A stretch of DNA of 64,000 nt from Clostridia bacterium (GCA_900770945.1 CAAGME010000041.1:1-64000); one strand, 5' to 3'; numbered from the stretch's first letter, positions 41,396-50,104 are shown. Notes: generated by a model from the sequence alone, not told the origin. Numbers and translations are program-made.

Positions 41396-42223
41396 TTAAT
41401 TAACGCGTTTAAGAATAAACTTGTTGGATTTATTCTTCTTCTTTCTGGTCTTGTAACCGAGAGCGGGCTTACCCCAAGGAGTCTGCGGACCGGGTCTGCC
41501 GACGGGGGACTTACCTTCGCCGCCGCCGTGCGGGTGATCGCACGGGTTCATTACGGAACCTCTTACGGTCGGGCGCGTACCCATATGTCTCGTTTTACCG
41601 GCTTTACCTACTCTGACGATTTCGTGTTCGAGGTTTCCGACCTGTCCGACGGTAGCCTTGCAGTTTACGGGAACGTATCTCATTTCGCCGCTGGGCATCT
41701 TGAGCGTAGCGAGCTTGCCTTCCTTAGCCATAAGCTGAGCAGCCATACCCGCGGCTCTCGCGAGCTGTCCGCCCTTGCCCGGTTGAAGTTCGATGTTGTG
41801 TACCATCGTACCTACGGGAATAGCTTCCAAGGGAAGCGCGTTGCCGGCTTTGATATCCGCTTCCGCGCCGCTATAAAGCTTGTCGCCTACCTTAACGCCG
41901 TAAGGAGCGAGAATGTATCTCTTTTCGCCGTCCGCATAGCAAAGAAGCGCGATGTTGGCAGATCTGTTCGGATCGTATTCGATAGTTTTGACTACCGCTT
42001 CGATACCGTCTTTGTTTCTCTTGAAGTCAATGATACGATATTTTCTTCTGTTGCCGCCGCCGATGTGACGAACGGTTATCTTACCCTGCGCGTTTCTGCC
42101 GCCGCTTTTGCGCTGATCTTCGAGAAGCGATCTTTCCGGCTTAACGGAAGTGATTTCCTCGTAGGTCGAAACGGACATGAAACGACGAGCGGAAGACGTA
42201 GGTTTATATCTTTTAATACCCAT
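41396..42223 (-). CDS. rplB: 50S ribosomal protein L2
   Basis: uL2, 275 residues, needed for peptidyl-transfer-site assembly. It has RNAQGKITVRHIGGGNRRKY and the C-terminal NPCDHPHGGGEGKSPVGRPG with the key histidine of that loop. Confidence 0.98.
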   Translation of the reverse strand: MGIKRYKPTSSARRFMSVSTYEEITSVKPERSLLEDQRKSGGRNAQGKITVRHIGGGNRRKYRIIDFKRNKDGIEAVVKTIEYDPNRSANIALLCYADGEKRYILAPYGVKVGDKLYSGAEADIKAGNALPLEAIPVGTMVHNIELQPGKGGQLARAAGMAAQLMAKEGKLATLKMPSGEMRYVPVNCKATVGQVGNLEHEIVRVGKAGKTRHMGTRPTVRGSVMNPCDHPHGGGEGKSPVGRPGPQTPWGKPALGYKTRKKKNKSNKFILKRVN

Positions 42224-42239
42224 TGTTTAATCCTCCCTA

Positions 42240-42530
42240 TTAAGCAAGCGACTTGAAGAACTCGATGTCCTTGCTGTCCTTGGTGAGTTGAACGATAGCC
42301 TTTTTATAATCGGAAGTGTAACCTTCGTTGCGGCCCATTCTCTTGAGCTTGCCGTGGCAGTTCACGGTGTTTACTTTTTCGACCTTAACGCCGAAAAGCT
42401 CTTCGACAGCCATTCTTACGGCAGTCTTGGTAGCGGTTTTCGCTACGACGAAAACGTATCTTTTCGTTTCGATACCGTCATAGCTCTTTTCGGTAAGGAC
42501 GGGTCTTATAATAATATCTCTTGCTTCCAT
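42240..42530 (-). CDS. rplW: 50S ribosomal protein L23
   Basis: uL23, 96 residues, docking site for SRP and trigger factor. It has IIIRPVLTEKSYDGIETKRY and VRMAVEELFGVKVEKVNTVN. The start overlaps the rplD stop by one base. Confidence 0.98.
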   Translation of the reverse strand: MEARDIIIRPVLTEKSYDGIETKRYVFVVAKTATKTAVRMAVEELFGVKVEKVNTVNCHGKLKRMGRNEGYTSDYKKAIVQLTKDSKDIEFFKSLA

Positions 42531-43156
42531 TATTCTCCGTAGACCTCCTGCAATTTTTCAACGGAACCCTTCGCGAGAACGATGACAGCGTTCTTCACGA
42601 CGTCGTAAGTGTTGAGCTGTTCGACGGGGATGGTCGTAAGCGCGCCGATGTTTCTTGCGGCTCTTATAACCTTTTCGTCGTTGTTGCACATAACGATGAG
42701 AACGGTTTTTTCAAACTTGAACGCGTCGACGAAAGCTACCATTTCTTTGGTTTTGCCTTCGGCTACCGCTACTTCGTCGATAACGTAAAATTCGTTATCC
42801 GCAAGCTTTTTGGAAAGAGCCGAGAAAAGCGCGGTCCTCTTTGCGGTTACGTTCATCTTCTTGGAAAAATCTCTCGACTTCGGAGCAAACACAACGCCGC
42901 CTTTAATCCACTGAGGAGCTCTCGTGGAACCCTGACGCGCGTTACCCGTGCCTTTCTGACGGTAAGGCTTTCTGCCGCCGCCTCTTACTTCCGTTCTCGT
43001 CAAGGTGCTTTTCGTGCCTTGTCTTTCGTTGGCAAGTCTCGTAACTACCGCCTGATGAATAAGCGGTTCGTTGTATTCGACGTTAAAGAGCTGATCGTTA
43101 AGCTCGATAGTGCCGCTTGCCTGACCTTTCATATTGTATAATTTAACGCTTGGCAT
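42530..43156 (-). CDS. rplD: 50S ribosomal protein L4
   Basis: uL4, 208 residues; its loop GGGRKPYRQKGTGNARQGS reaches into the exit tunnel. In E. coli L4 also represses the S10 operon by attenuation in its leader. Here the leader has a terminator-like hairpin, but L4 control is untested. Confidence 0.98.
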   Translation of the reverse strand: MPSVKLYNMKGQASGTIELNDQLFNVEYNEPLIHQAVVTRLANERQGTKSTLTRTEVRGGGRKPYRQKGTGNARQGSTRAPQWIKGGVVFAPKSRDFSKKMNVTAKRTALFSALSKKLADNEFYVIDEVAVAEGKTKEMVAFVDAFKFEKTVLIVMCNNDEKVIRAARNIGALTTIPVEQLNTYDVVKNAVIVLAKGSVEKLQEVYGE

Positions 43157-43167
43157 CTTCTACCTCC

Positions 43168-43800
43168 TTACGCTTTAACGCTGTTTCTTATCGAAACGAC
43201 GCCGCCTACGGGACCGGGAACGGCACCCTTGACGAGTATAGCGTTGCGAGCCGCGTCTACCTTGACGACTTCGAGATTAAGAATGGTTACTCTCTCTACG
43301 CCGTACTGACCGGCTAAGTGTTTGTTCTTGAAAACTCTCGACGGGGAGCTGTTCGCGCCCATGGAACCGACCTCTCTGTGTACGGGGCCTACGCCGTGCG
43401 TTTCTTTAAGTCTGTGCTGATTCCATCTTTTGATGACGCCCGTGTATCCGTGACCTTTCGTGGTACCGATAACGTCTACTTTGTCGCCCGCGGCGAAAAC
43501 TTCGCAAGTAACTTCCTTACCTACTTCGTACTTCGTAGCGTCGTCTAAGCGGAATTCGCGAAGATACTTCTGCGGCTCGATGCCCGCCTTCTTGAATTGA
43601 CCCGCTTCGGGCTTGTTGATGTTCTTCTCCGCGGTCTTGCCAAAACCCATTTTTACTGCGGAATAGCCGTCGCGTTCGACGGTCTTAATCTGCACGACGG
43701 GGCAAGGACCCGCTTCGATTACGGTGACCGGGATTACTTTTCCGTCTGCGGAAAAGATCTGCGTCATACCTAACTTTTTTCCAATGATTGCTTTATTCAT
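43168..43800 (-). CDS. rplC: 50S ribosomal protein L3
   Basis: uL3, 210 residues. It starts MNKAIIGKKLGMTQIFSADG. The long loop has GPVHREVGSMGANSSPSRVF with the glutamine-containing HRLKETHGVGP region before it. 38 bp after rpsJ. Confidence 0.98.
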   Translation of the reverse strand: MNKAIIGKKLGMTQIFSADGKVIPVTVIEAGPCPVVQIKTVERDGYSAVKMGFGKTAEKNINKPEAGQFKKAGIEPQKYLREFRLDDATKYEVGKEVTCEVFAAGDKVDVIGTTKGHGYTGVIKRWNQHRLKETHGVGPVHREVGSMGANSSPSRVFKNKHLAGQYGVERVTILNLEVVKVDAARNAILVKGAVPGPVGGVVSIRNSVKA

Positions 43801-43838
43801 CGATAAAGTTCACCTCCGTATATATTTCAAAAAAATTA

Positions 43839-44138
43839 TCAAAGTTTAATCTTTACGTCTACGCCCGCGGGAAGATGGATGCTGTCCAAAATTTTAGCGT
43901 TCGTGGAGTAAATGTCGATAAGGCGTTTGTGAGTGCGAAGTTCGAACTGCTCTCTGCTGTCCTTATACCTGTGCGGCGAGCGAAGAATAGTGACTATTTC
44001 CTTTTCCGTGGGAAGGGGAATAGGTCCGCTGATTTTCGCGCCCGCTTTCTTCATCGTTTCGACGATGCGCGCGGTAGCCTGATCGACCATGTTGTGATCG
44101 TAAGCCGATAATTTGATTCTGATTTTCTGACCTGCCAT
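43839..44138 (-). CDS. rpsJ: 30S ribosomal protein S10
   Basis: uS10, 99 residues, first gene of the ribosomal block and also the NusG/NusB contact. It has MAGQKIRIKLSAYDHNMVDQ, SGPIPLPTEKEIVTILRSPH and DSREQFELRTHKRLIDIY. AACGGAGGAAC gives a strong ribosome site. The str genes (rpsL, rpsG, fusA, tuf) are not next to it. Confidence 0.98.
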   Translation of the reverse strand: MAGQKIRIKLSAYDHNMVDQATARIVETMKKAGAKISGPIPLPTEKEIVTILRSPHRYKDSREQFELRTHKRLIDIYSTNAKILDSIHLPAGVDVKIKL

Positions 44139-44282
44139 TTTTAGTTCCTCCGTTTTATACTAACTTGTAAGTCGCCCCGCCGGCAAAAGCGGACGTTCAC
44201 AACTAAAATCAGCCTTTTAATAAGGTTTTTTAGCCGATAAACGAGTTTTGACAACTTTGCCGTGTGTATCGCGTTTACTCTC

Positions 44283-44322
44283 AATAAAAAAATCATCTGC
44301 GCCGTGTTTTTAAAGCAGATGA
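44283..44322 (-). terminator. Terminator-like hairpin in the S10-operon leader
   Basis: Minus-strand TCATCTGC/GCAGATGA (8 bp, 14-nt loop) followed by TTTTTTTAT, between the operon promoter and rpsJ. Position and form fit an attenuator. Confidence 0.75.
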
Positions 44323-44470
44323 CCACTACCGAGGGCGCGGTTAGTCGCAGAAGTCAAGCTTCCGCAATTGTCGGTAAAAATTATCTTCTTGCGCTTTCGC
44401 CCCTGCTTTTTCGGAGCGCACGCAAGTTTGAAGTAACTTTTTACCTCAACCCCTATGACACAGCTATACA

Positions 44471-44499
44471 ATAATATCCTATATAGCTTTTTTTGTCAA
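44471..44499 (-). promoter_or_regulatory. rpsJp: Promoter of the S10-spc-alpha block
   Basis: Minus-strand TTGACA (44494-44499), 17-bp spacer, TATTAT (44471-44476). It gives a leader of about 325 nt to rpsJ. Confidence 0.88.
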
Positions 44500-44676
44500 C
44501 TTTTTTTCAAAGATTTTTTAAATTTTTAAAAATATTTTTTCTCTTTTGTTTTTCAGCCGACAGCCCGCGGCTTTTTATCGGCGTTTTTCGGCAGGATTCG
44601 CTACTATTATATATAATATGAAAGCGTTTTTGACCGTCCGTCGCTTTTAAAGCCGTCTTTTAAAGCCGCATTCGGT
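44500..44676. other. AT-rich spacer between birA and the S10 promoter
   Basis: Runs of T and A just upstream of the -35 box on the minus strand could act as an UP element. No ORF. A clear birA terminator was not found. Confidence 0.45.
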
Positions 44677-45351
44677 TCATAAAAGCTTGATTTCCGCAAC
44701 GGAGAGTATTTTTCCGTTCGCAAGTTTTAATCTGCCGTCGGGCAAAATTTCGTCTACTTTTTCCTCGTAAGCTTCCTTTTGCGGCTCGAAAACTTTAACC
44801 TTTTTGCCCGCCACGCATGAAAACGACGGATAAAGTTCTACGTTCTGAAATTTTTCGAGGTTAAATACGAGAGTGAACAGCACGGACTTTAAGTCAACCT
44901 CTCTGCCGAGTTCTTTTTTTAAGGACGTTGCTATGCCGTCGAGTTCTATCGGCAAATCGTTGTTTACGTTTATTCCGACTCCGCATAAGGTTTTTTCGAC
45001 GTAACCGTTTTTAATTTCGTTCTGCGTGAGCATACCGCAAATCTTCTTTTTGCCGACGTAAACGTCGTTTGGCCACTTTATCTCGGCTTTAACCCCGAAC
45101 GCGCGCAACGTAAGTGCGACGGAAAGGGAAATATCCTCCGTCACTTCGTACGCCTTTTCGGCTTTCAAGCCGCAATAGTGCTTTATAAACGAGATATATA
45201 TTCCGCCCTCGGGCGAAGAAAAGCTTCTGCCCTTAGTGCCTCTTCCGCCCGTCTGACGGTGCGCAAAGACTGCAATATCCTCGCCGAGGTCCCAATATTT
45301 TTTAACCTCGTCGTTTGTCGATTCGGTCACTTCGAGTTCAATAATCTTCAT
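44677..45351 (-). CDS. birA: Biotin-protein ligase (BirA without repressor domain)
   Basis: Attaches biotin to carboxylase carrier domains. The 224-residue protein starts directly with the catalytic domain (TESTNDEVKKY, then GGRGTKGRSFSSPEGGIYIS) and has IKWPNDVYVGKKKICGML and GVGINVN. The C-terminal small SH3-like domain is present. There is no N-terminal helix-turn-helix, so it should not be a DNA-binding repressor. It overlaps recX by 14 bp as the last gene of tyrS-yigZ-recX-birA. Confidence 0.93.
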   Translation of the reverse strand: MKIIELEVTESTNDEVKKYWDLGEDIAVFAHRQTGGRGTKGRSFSSPEGGIYISFIKHYCGLKAEKAYEVTEDISLSVALTLRAFGVKAEIKWPNDVYVGKKKICGMLTQNEIKNGYVEKTLCGVGINVNNDLPIELDGIATSLKKELGREVDLKSVLFTLVFNLEKFQNVELYPSFSCVAGKKVKVFEPQKEAYEEKVDEILPDGRLKLANGKILSVAEIKLL

Positions 45352-45958
45352 CGTCTTTCTTTATTTTATCGAGCGTTTCTTTTGCGGTATCGTAGGAAAA
45401 CCCTTTGGACAAAAGATAGCGATAGCACTTGCCGCGCGTTTCGAAATCGAGTTCACGCCCTTTTAAGTACTTGACGGCGACGCGCATACACCCCTCGTCC
45501 TCTTCCGCCGCTTCGTCCATAACCTTGTCTATCGTTTTTTCGTCCACGCCCTTGATTCTCAGTTCGTAAGCGATAGCCCTTTTGCCTTTCGAAAGCTTTT
45601 TTTCCGCCGCAAAACGCTTTGCGTAAAGCTCGTCGTCCACGTACCCGTACTCAAAAAGTTTGTCGATGACCTTGGCTATGGTTTTTCCGTCGTAATTTTT
45701 GCCCTTTAAATAAGTTATGAGCTGCACTTTGGTGCGCATGGTTTTTGATATGTAGCCGAGGGCTTTGTCGAGCGCGGAAGAATATTCCGACATTGCAACA
45801 ACCTCTTCGAGCCGTTTTTCGTCTATCTCCGTCCCGACTTTTATCCGCTCGGACATAAGCGTGAACAAATCCATTCCGCAACAAAATTCGCCGTCGAGAT
45901 AAACGTTCACGCGTTTTTTATCCTTTTTTTGTTCGACTATCGCCGTAACGGTTTTCAT
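45338..45958 (-). CDS. recX: Regulatory protein RecX
   Basis: 206 residues; binds and modulates RecA filaments. Three-helix RecX repeats are visible: ALGYISKTMRTKVQLITYLKG, then IDKLFEYGYVDDELYAKRFA and KGKRAIAYELRIKGVDEKTI. The N-terminal strand region VNVYLDGEFCCGMDLFTL is the Firmicute-type extension. It overlaps yigZ by 4 bp and birA by 14 bp. No recA is adjacent. Confidence 0.92.
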   Translation of the reverse strand: MKTVTAIVEQKKDKKRVNVYLDGEFCCGMDLFTLMSERIKVGTEIDEKRLEEVVAMSEYSSALDKALGYISKTMRTKVQLITYLKGKNYDGKTIAKVIDKLFEYGYVDDELYAKRFAAEKKLSKGKRAIAYELRIKGVDEKTIDKVMDEAAEEDEGCMRVAVKYLKGRELDFETRGKCYRYLLSKGFSYDTAKETLDKIKKDDEDY

Positions 45959-46590
45959 TGTTTTTCTCCTCCCGTTTCGGCAAAGTCCTCGCCTATGTTC
46001 TCCACCGTGACTTTTCCCGAAAAATAATCGCAGAATTTATCGATAAACGACTTATAGACGGACTTTTCAACCGAAAACTCAACGCTTACGCCGTCGGAAA
46101 ATTCGGTTTTTAAAACACGCAAACCGTTGACGGAAGCAAACCGCAAAAACTTCTGATAAGCTTCGTAATCGAGGCTTACGCGGCAAAAAGAGGACAAAAC
46201 GTAAGTCATTACGCCGCACTCTTTTAAAGCCGCCGCCGCTACCCCGCCGTATGCGCGCGTAAGCCCGCCCGCGCCTAACTTTATGCCGCCAAAGTACCTT
46301 GTGACGACCACGGCGGTATCCGTGAGGTTGAGATTTTTTATGGCTTCGAGTATGGGCGCGCCGGCTGTGCCGCCCGGTTCGCCGTCGTCGCTGAATTTGA
46401 AATATTTGCCGAGTTCGGTTATATACGCATAGCAGTTATGCGTCGCGGCGGAGTGTTTCTTTTTTACAGCGTAAACGAACGCCTTCGCCTCTTCTTCCGT
46501 CTTGACGGGCGCGCAGGCGGCGATAAAACGGGAGCGTTCTATAACGACTTCCTTTTCGTGATTTTTCGATACGCTGTAATACTTATCCAC
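45955..46590 (-). CDS. YigZ/IMPACT family protein
   Basis: 211 residues. The N-terminal UPF0029 domain carries ERSRFIAACAPVKTEEEA, AATHNCYAY and FSDDGEPGGTAGAPILE, followed by RYFGGIKLGAGGLTRAYGG, diagnostic for the family. The C-terminal DUF1949-like domain follows. The family is linked to translation control in eukaryotes and is of unclear role in bacteria. It lies 6 bp after tyrS. A copy of the polar 25-bp motif lies in its C-terminal coding part. Confidence 0.92.
   Translation of the reverse strand: MDKYYSVSKNHEKEVVIERSRFIAACAPVKTEEEAKAFVYAVKKKHSAATHNCYAYITELGKYFKFSDDGEPGGTAGAPILEAIKNLNLTDTAVVVTRYFGGIKLGAGGLTRAYGGVAAAALKECGVMTYVLSSFCRVSLDYEAYQKFLRFASVNGLRVLKTEFSDGVSVEFSVEKSVYKSFIDKFCDYFSGKVTVENIGEDFAETGGEKQ
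46039..46063 (-). repeat. Polar 25-bp motif, copy 4
   Basis: Inside yigZ. Core TATAAGTCGTTTA (one mismatch), upstream GTCCGTC exact. Confidence 0.55.
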
Positions 46591-46596
46591 TTTTAA

Positions 46597-47796
46597 TTAC
46601 TTCAATATAACTCTTACGTGAACCTTTTTGCCTTTGTGCAGCACGAATTCGCCTTTTTCAAGTGCGGAAGCGGGCAGGGTAAGCCCCGTTATCTTTTCGT
46701 CGTCCACGGCAACGCCGCCGCCCGAGATGAGCGTTCTTGCTTCGCCTTTCGACTTGGTTATGCCCGCCGCGACCATAATGTCCGGAATAAAGTCGGTTTT
46801 TTCAACGGTGACGGTCGGCATTTCTTCCGCGTTTCCGCCGAAAGCCGCCTGCGCCTGTTTGCGCGCGAGCGTAGCCTTTTCTTCGCCGTGTACGAGCTTG
46901 GTTACCTCGTAAGCGAGCCTTTCTTTTGCCGCGTTCATTCTCTCGTCGTTATGCGCGGTAAGCTCGGCGATTTCCTCTAAGTCCATAAAAGTCAAAAGCT
47001 TCATGCATTCGGCAACTTTTACGTCCTCTATATTGCGGAAGTACTGATAAAATTCGTAAGGCGTAGTCTTGTTTTCGTCAAGCCAGAGCGCGCCCTTCGC
47101 CGTTTTGCCCATTTTTTTGCCTTCGCTCGTAAGAAGAAGCGAGCAAGTTGCGGCAAACACGTCCTCGGAATGTTTTCTTCTCACAAGGTCCACGCCCGCA
47201 AGCATGTTCGACCACTGATCGTCGCCGCCCATTTCGAGCTTGCAGCCGTAATCTTCATAAAGCCTCAGATAATCGTAGCCCTGCATGAGCATGTAATTGA
47301 ATTCGAGGAAGGTAAGCCCCTTTTCAAGCCTTTGCTTAAAACACTCCGCGGTGAGCATTCTGTTTACGGAAAAGCAAACGCCGATATCGCGCAAAAAGTC
47401 GATGTAGTTAAGCCCCAAAAGCCAATCGCCGTTGTTGACCATAAGCGCGCCGTTTTCGCCTTCGAAAGAAATAAACCTGCTCATCTGTTCCTTAAAACGG
47501 GAGATGTTGTGCAGAATCTGCTCTTGCGTGAGCATAGAACGCATATCCGTTCTGCCGCTCGGGTCGCCCACCATAGCCGTGCCGCCGCCGAAAAGCGCGA
47601 TAGGTCTATGCCCGGCGCGTTGCATGTGCGCCATAGCCATAATGGGAATATAATGTCCTATATGCAAAGAATCGGCAGTCGGGTCGAAGCCGACGTAAAA
47701 ACTTATTTTTTCGCTATCCAAAAGTTTGTAAAGCTCGTCGCCGTAAACGGTCTGTTTTAAAAACCCGCGGGCTTTGAGCGTGTCGAGAACGTTCAT
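46597..47796 (-). CDS. tyrS: Tyrosyl-tRNA synthetase
   Basis: Class Ic synthetase. The ATG at 47796 (399 residues, MNVLDTLKARG) follows AAAGGTGAG; a GTG 9 bp earlier lies inside that site. HIGH is intact in ADSLHIGHYIPIM. The second signature reads KKMGKT, a usual TyrRS variant of KMSKS. The C-terminal S4-like tRNA-binding domain has GITKSKGEARTLISGGGVAV. The leader is only about 40 nt, so there is no T-box. First gene of a four-gene unit. Confidence 0.97.
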   Translation of the reverse strand: MNVLDTLKARGFLKQTVYGDELYKLLDSEKISFYVGFDPTADSLHIGHYIPIMAMAHMQRAGHRPIALFGGGTAMVGDPSGRTDMRSMLTQEQILHNISRFKEQMSRFISFEGENGALMVNNGDWLLGLNYIDFLRDIGVCFSVNRMLTAECFKQRLEKGLTFLEFNYMLMQGYDYLRLYEDYGCKLEMGGDDQWSNMLAGVDLVRRKHSEDVFAATCSLLLTSEGKKMGKTAKGALWLDENKTTPYEFYQYFRNIEDVKVAECMKLLTFMDLEEIAELTAHNDERMNAAKERLAYEVTKLVHGEEKATLARKQAQAAFGGNAEEMPTVTVEKTDFIPDIMVAAGITKSKGEARTLISGGGVAVDDEKITGLTLPASALEKGEFVLHKGKKVHVRVILK

Positions 47797-47843
47797 GAAT
47801 CTCACCTTTTTATATAATTATTAGGGGTAAAACCTTATGAATT

Positions 47844-47872
47844 ATTGTATCACACAAAAAATCTTTTGTAAA
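47844..47872 (-). promoter_or_regulatory. Promoter of tyrS-yigZ-recX-birA
   Basis: Minus-strand TTTACA (47867-47872), 17-bp spacer, TACAAT (47844-47849). Confidence 0.8.
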
Positions 47873-47896
47873 CCGAAAAAAAGCCTTTAAAAAATA

Positions 47897-47925
47897 TTGA
47901 AAAAGCTTTTTAATTGTGTTATACT
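47897..47925 (+). promoter_or_regulatory. Promoter of the Fe-S scaffold/GGGtGRT pair
   Basis: TTGAAA (47897-47902), 17-bp spacer, TATACT (47920-47925), 33 bp before the first ATG and divergent from the tyrS promoter 24 bp away. Confidence 0.82.
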
Positions 47926-47957
47926 TTTAGACGAACAAAATGTAGGAGGATACAACA

Positions 47958-48650
47958 ATGCAATATTCAAGCGAAGTCGAAAACATGCTTTGCGTTGCAA
48001 AAGGACCTAAGCATGAACCGTCGCCTATCCCCGAGGAAGGCAAATGGATATTCGCTAAGGAAATCAAAGACATTTCCGGCTTTACGCACGGCGTGGGCTG
48101 GTGCGCTCCGCAACAAGGCGCGTGCAAACTGTCTTTAAACATCAAAGAGGGCGTAATCGAAGAAGCCCTCGTCGAGACGATCGGCTGCTCCGGTATGACT
48201 CACTCTGCCGCTATGGCTTCTGAAATCTTACCCGGCAAAACCATTCTCGAAGCTCTAAACAGCGACCTTGTATGCGACGCTATCAACACCGCTATGAGAG
48301 AACTCTTTTTACAGATCGTCTACGGCAGAAGCCAGTCGGCTTTCTCCGACAACGGTTTGGTCGTCGGCGCGGGGCTTGAAGACCTCGGTAAAGGGCTTCG
48401 TTCCCAGGTCGGCACTATGTACGGCACGAAGGCTAAGGGCGTAAGATATCTCGAAATGGCGGAAGGTTACGTAACCCGCCTTGCCCTCGACGAAGACATG
48501 CAAGTCATCGGCTACGAATTCGTTTCTCTCGGCAAGATGACAGACTTCATCAAAAAAGGCTTGGAACCCAACGAAGCTTACAAAAAAGCTATGGGTCATT
48601 ACGGCAGATTCGATAACGCGTTTAAGTATATCGACCCGCGTAAAGAATAA
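47958..48650 (+). CDS. Iron-sulfur cluster scaffold-like protein (IscU/NifU-related)
   Basis: 230 residues. Three cysteines stand where IscU/NifU-type scaffolds hold a cluster: C49 in GWCAPQQG, C56, and C77 in IGCSGMTHSAAMASE. The last context is typical of the U-type fold, with Ser and Thr after the Cys. The N-terminus and the region after residue 110 are specific to this subfamily. AGGAGG precedes the ATG. It is 17 bp upstream of a GGGtGRT gene, and this pairing is what I recall from other Clostridia; the substrate of any cluster made here is unknown. No isc or suf genes are adjacent. Confidence 0.8.
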   Translation: MQYSSEVENMLCVAKGPKHEPSPIPEEGKWIFAKEIKDISGFTHGVGWCAPQQGACKLSLNIKEGVIEEALVETIGCSGMTHSAAMASEILPGKTILEALNSDLVCDAINTAMRELFLQIVYGRSQSAFSDNGLVVGAGLEDLGKGLRSQVGTMYGTKAKGVRYLEMAEGYVTRLALDEDMQVIGYEFVSLGKMTDFIKKGLEPNEAYKKAMGHYGRFDNAFKYIDPRKE

Positions 48651-48667
48651 TAGAGGAGGAGTTTAAA

Positions 48668-49669
48668 ATGGCTTTATTCGAAGGTTATGAAAGAAGGATC
48701 GACAAAATCAACGGCGTCCTTAAAGAATACGGTATCTCCTCTATAGAGGAATGCAAAGACATCTGCCTCGCTCACGGCGTCGATTGCGACAAAATCGTGA
48801 GAGGCACTCAGCCTATCTGCTTTGAAAACGCGGTTTGGGCATACTATGCGGGCGCGGCTATCGCCATAAAGAGCGGTGCTAAAAAGGCTTCCGACGCAGC
48901 AGCCGCAATCGGCAAAGGCTTGCAGGCTTTCTGCATCGTAGGCTCCGTTGCCGAAAACAGAAAAGTAGGTTTAGGACACGGTAACCTCGCCTCCATGCTT
49001 TTAAACGACGACACCGATTGCTTCTGCTTCCTCGCCGGTCACGAATCTTTCGCTGCGGCGGAAGGCGCAATCTCTATAGCTCTCAACGCAAACAAGGTCC
49101 GCGGCAAAGAACTCCGCGTTATCTTGAATGGTCTCGGCAAAGACGCCGCTATGATCATTTCCCGTATCAACGGCTTTACTTACGTCGAAACGGAATTCGA
49201 CCCCTACTCGGAAACGGTTAAAGTCGTTTACGAAAAGGCTTATTCCGACGGTCCGAGAGCGAAAGTCAAATGCTACGGCGCGGATAACGTTCCCGAAGGC
49301 GTTGCTATCATGAAAATGGAAAACGTCGGCGTATCCATCACGGGTAACTCCACTAACCCGACGAGATTCCAGCACCCCGTTGCAGGCACTTACAAAAAAT
49401 GGTGCGTCGAAAACGGCAAAAAGTACTTCTCGGTTGCTTCCGGCGGCGGCACGGGCAGAACGCTCCACCCCGACAACATGGCGGCAGGTCCCGCAAGCTA
49501 CGGCATGACCGATACCATGGGCAGAATGCACTCCGACGCGCAATTTGCAGGTTCCTCTTCCGTCCCCGCTCACGTCGAAATGATGGGGCTTATCGGTATG
49601 GGCAACAACCCGATGGTCGGCGCAACGGTTGCGGTAGCGGTTGCCGTTGAAGAAGGCTTCAAAAAATAA
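48668..49669 (+). CDS. GGGtGRT family protein of unknown function
   Basis: 333 residues. It bears the motif GGGTGRTLHPDN at 259-270 that names the family, plus NSTNPTRFQHPVAGTYKKW and conserved cysteines (C31, C40, C51, C89, C118, C120). No signal or membrane segment. AGAGGAGGAG gives a strong ribosome site, and a terminator follows. Strong translation signals and tight coupling to the Fe-S scaffold-like gene suggest a two-protein complex, perhaps with a metal centre. No reaction is known to me. Confidence 0.85.
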   Translation: MALFEGYERRIDKINGVLKEYGISSIEECKDICLAHGVDCDKIVRGTQPICFENAVWAYYAGAAIAIKSGAKKASDAAAAIGKGLQAFCIVGSVAENRKVGLGHGNLASMLLNDDTDCFCFLAGHESFAAAEGAISIALNANKVRGKELRVILNGLGKDAAMIISRINGFTYVETEFDPYSETVKVVYEKAYSDGPRAKVKCYGADNVPEGVAIMKMENVGVSITGNSTNPTRFQHPVAGTYKKWCVENGKKYFSVASGGGTGRTLHPDNMAAGPASYGMTDTMGRMHSDAQFAGSSSVPAHVEMMGLIGMGNNPMVGATVAVAVAVEEGFKK

Positions 49670-49720
49670 AAATCGCCTTTCGGCGACTTGCGAATAATTT
49701 TCGCTTAAAACTCTGAAACT

Positions 49721-49752
49721 AAATCCGTCGCTTATTTTGCGGCGGATTTTTT
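49721..49752 (+). terminator. Terminator after the GGGtGRT gene
   Basis: AAATCCGTCGC pairs with GCGGCGGATTT (one G-U) around TTATTTT and runs into TTTTTT. Confidence 0.8.
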
Positions 49753-50018
49753 GCGTGATTTTTCGCGGGACGCGGGACAAGCGTACTTACCATACTCTAA
49801 TTATCTTTGAACATATGCATTGTGAAAAAACACATATAGCAAAACTCCTCCCGCAAAATTTTTTTCGGCAAAAAACCGCAAATCCGCAAAATGTCAAACG
49901 AAAATTTATATAAAATATACAGATTGCAACCCTTTTACATAAGGATAAAAATTTCACAAACAAGTCATCGAACCGCACAACAAGCTTATTTTGCGGCGGA
50001 TTTTTTTTCGCTTTATAA
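49753..50018. other. Non-coding stretch with a repeated terminator half
   Basis: No ORF seen. Bases 49984-50006 repeat the 3' part of the preceding terminator (GCTTATTTTGCGGCGGATT) without its 5' arm, 254 bp away. Confidence 0.5.
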
Positions 50019-50061
50019 CAAAAACACGAGCGAAAACAATCCGTTTTCGCTCGTGTTTTTT
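50019..50061. terminator. Bidirectional terminator after the ABC ATPase
   Basis: AAAACACGAGCGAAAAC/GTTTTCGCTCGTGTTTT, a 17-bp stem with loop AATCC, T-runs on both strands. Confidence 0.9.
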
Positions 50062-50067
50062 ATAAAA

Positions 50068-50092
50068 GCTTGTCTATAAGTCGATTATCGAC
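50068..50092 (+). repeat. Polar 25-bp motif, copy 5
   Basis: Exact core TATAAGTCGATTA, then TCGAC, just past the ABC ATPase stop. Confidence 0.75.
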
Positions 50093-50104
50093 CTTATTTT
50101 ACTT

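Noticed and set aside
47797..47845. T-box leader for tyrS
   Set aside because: The promoter leaves only about 40 nt of leader, too short for a T-box.
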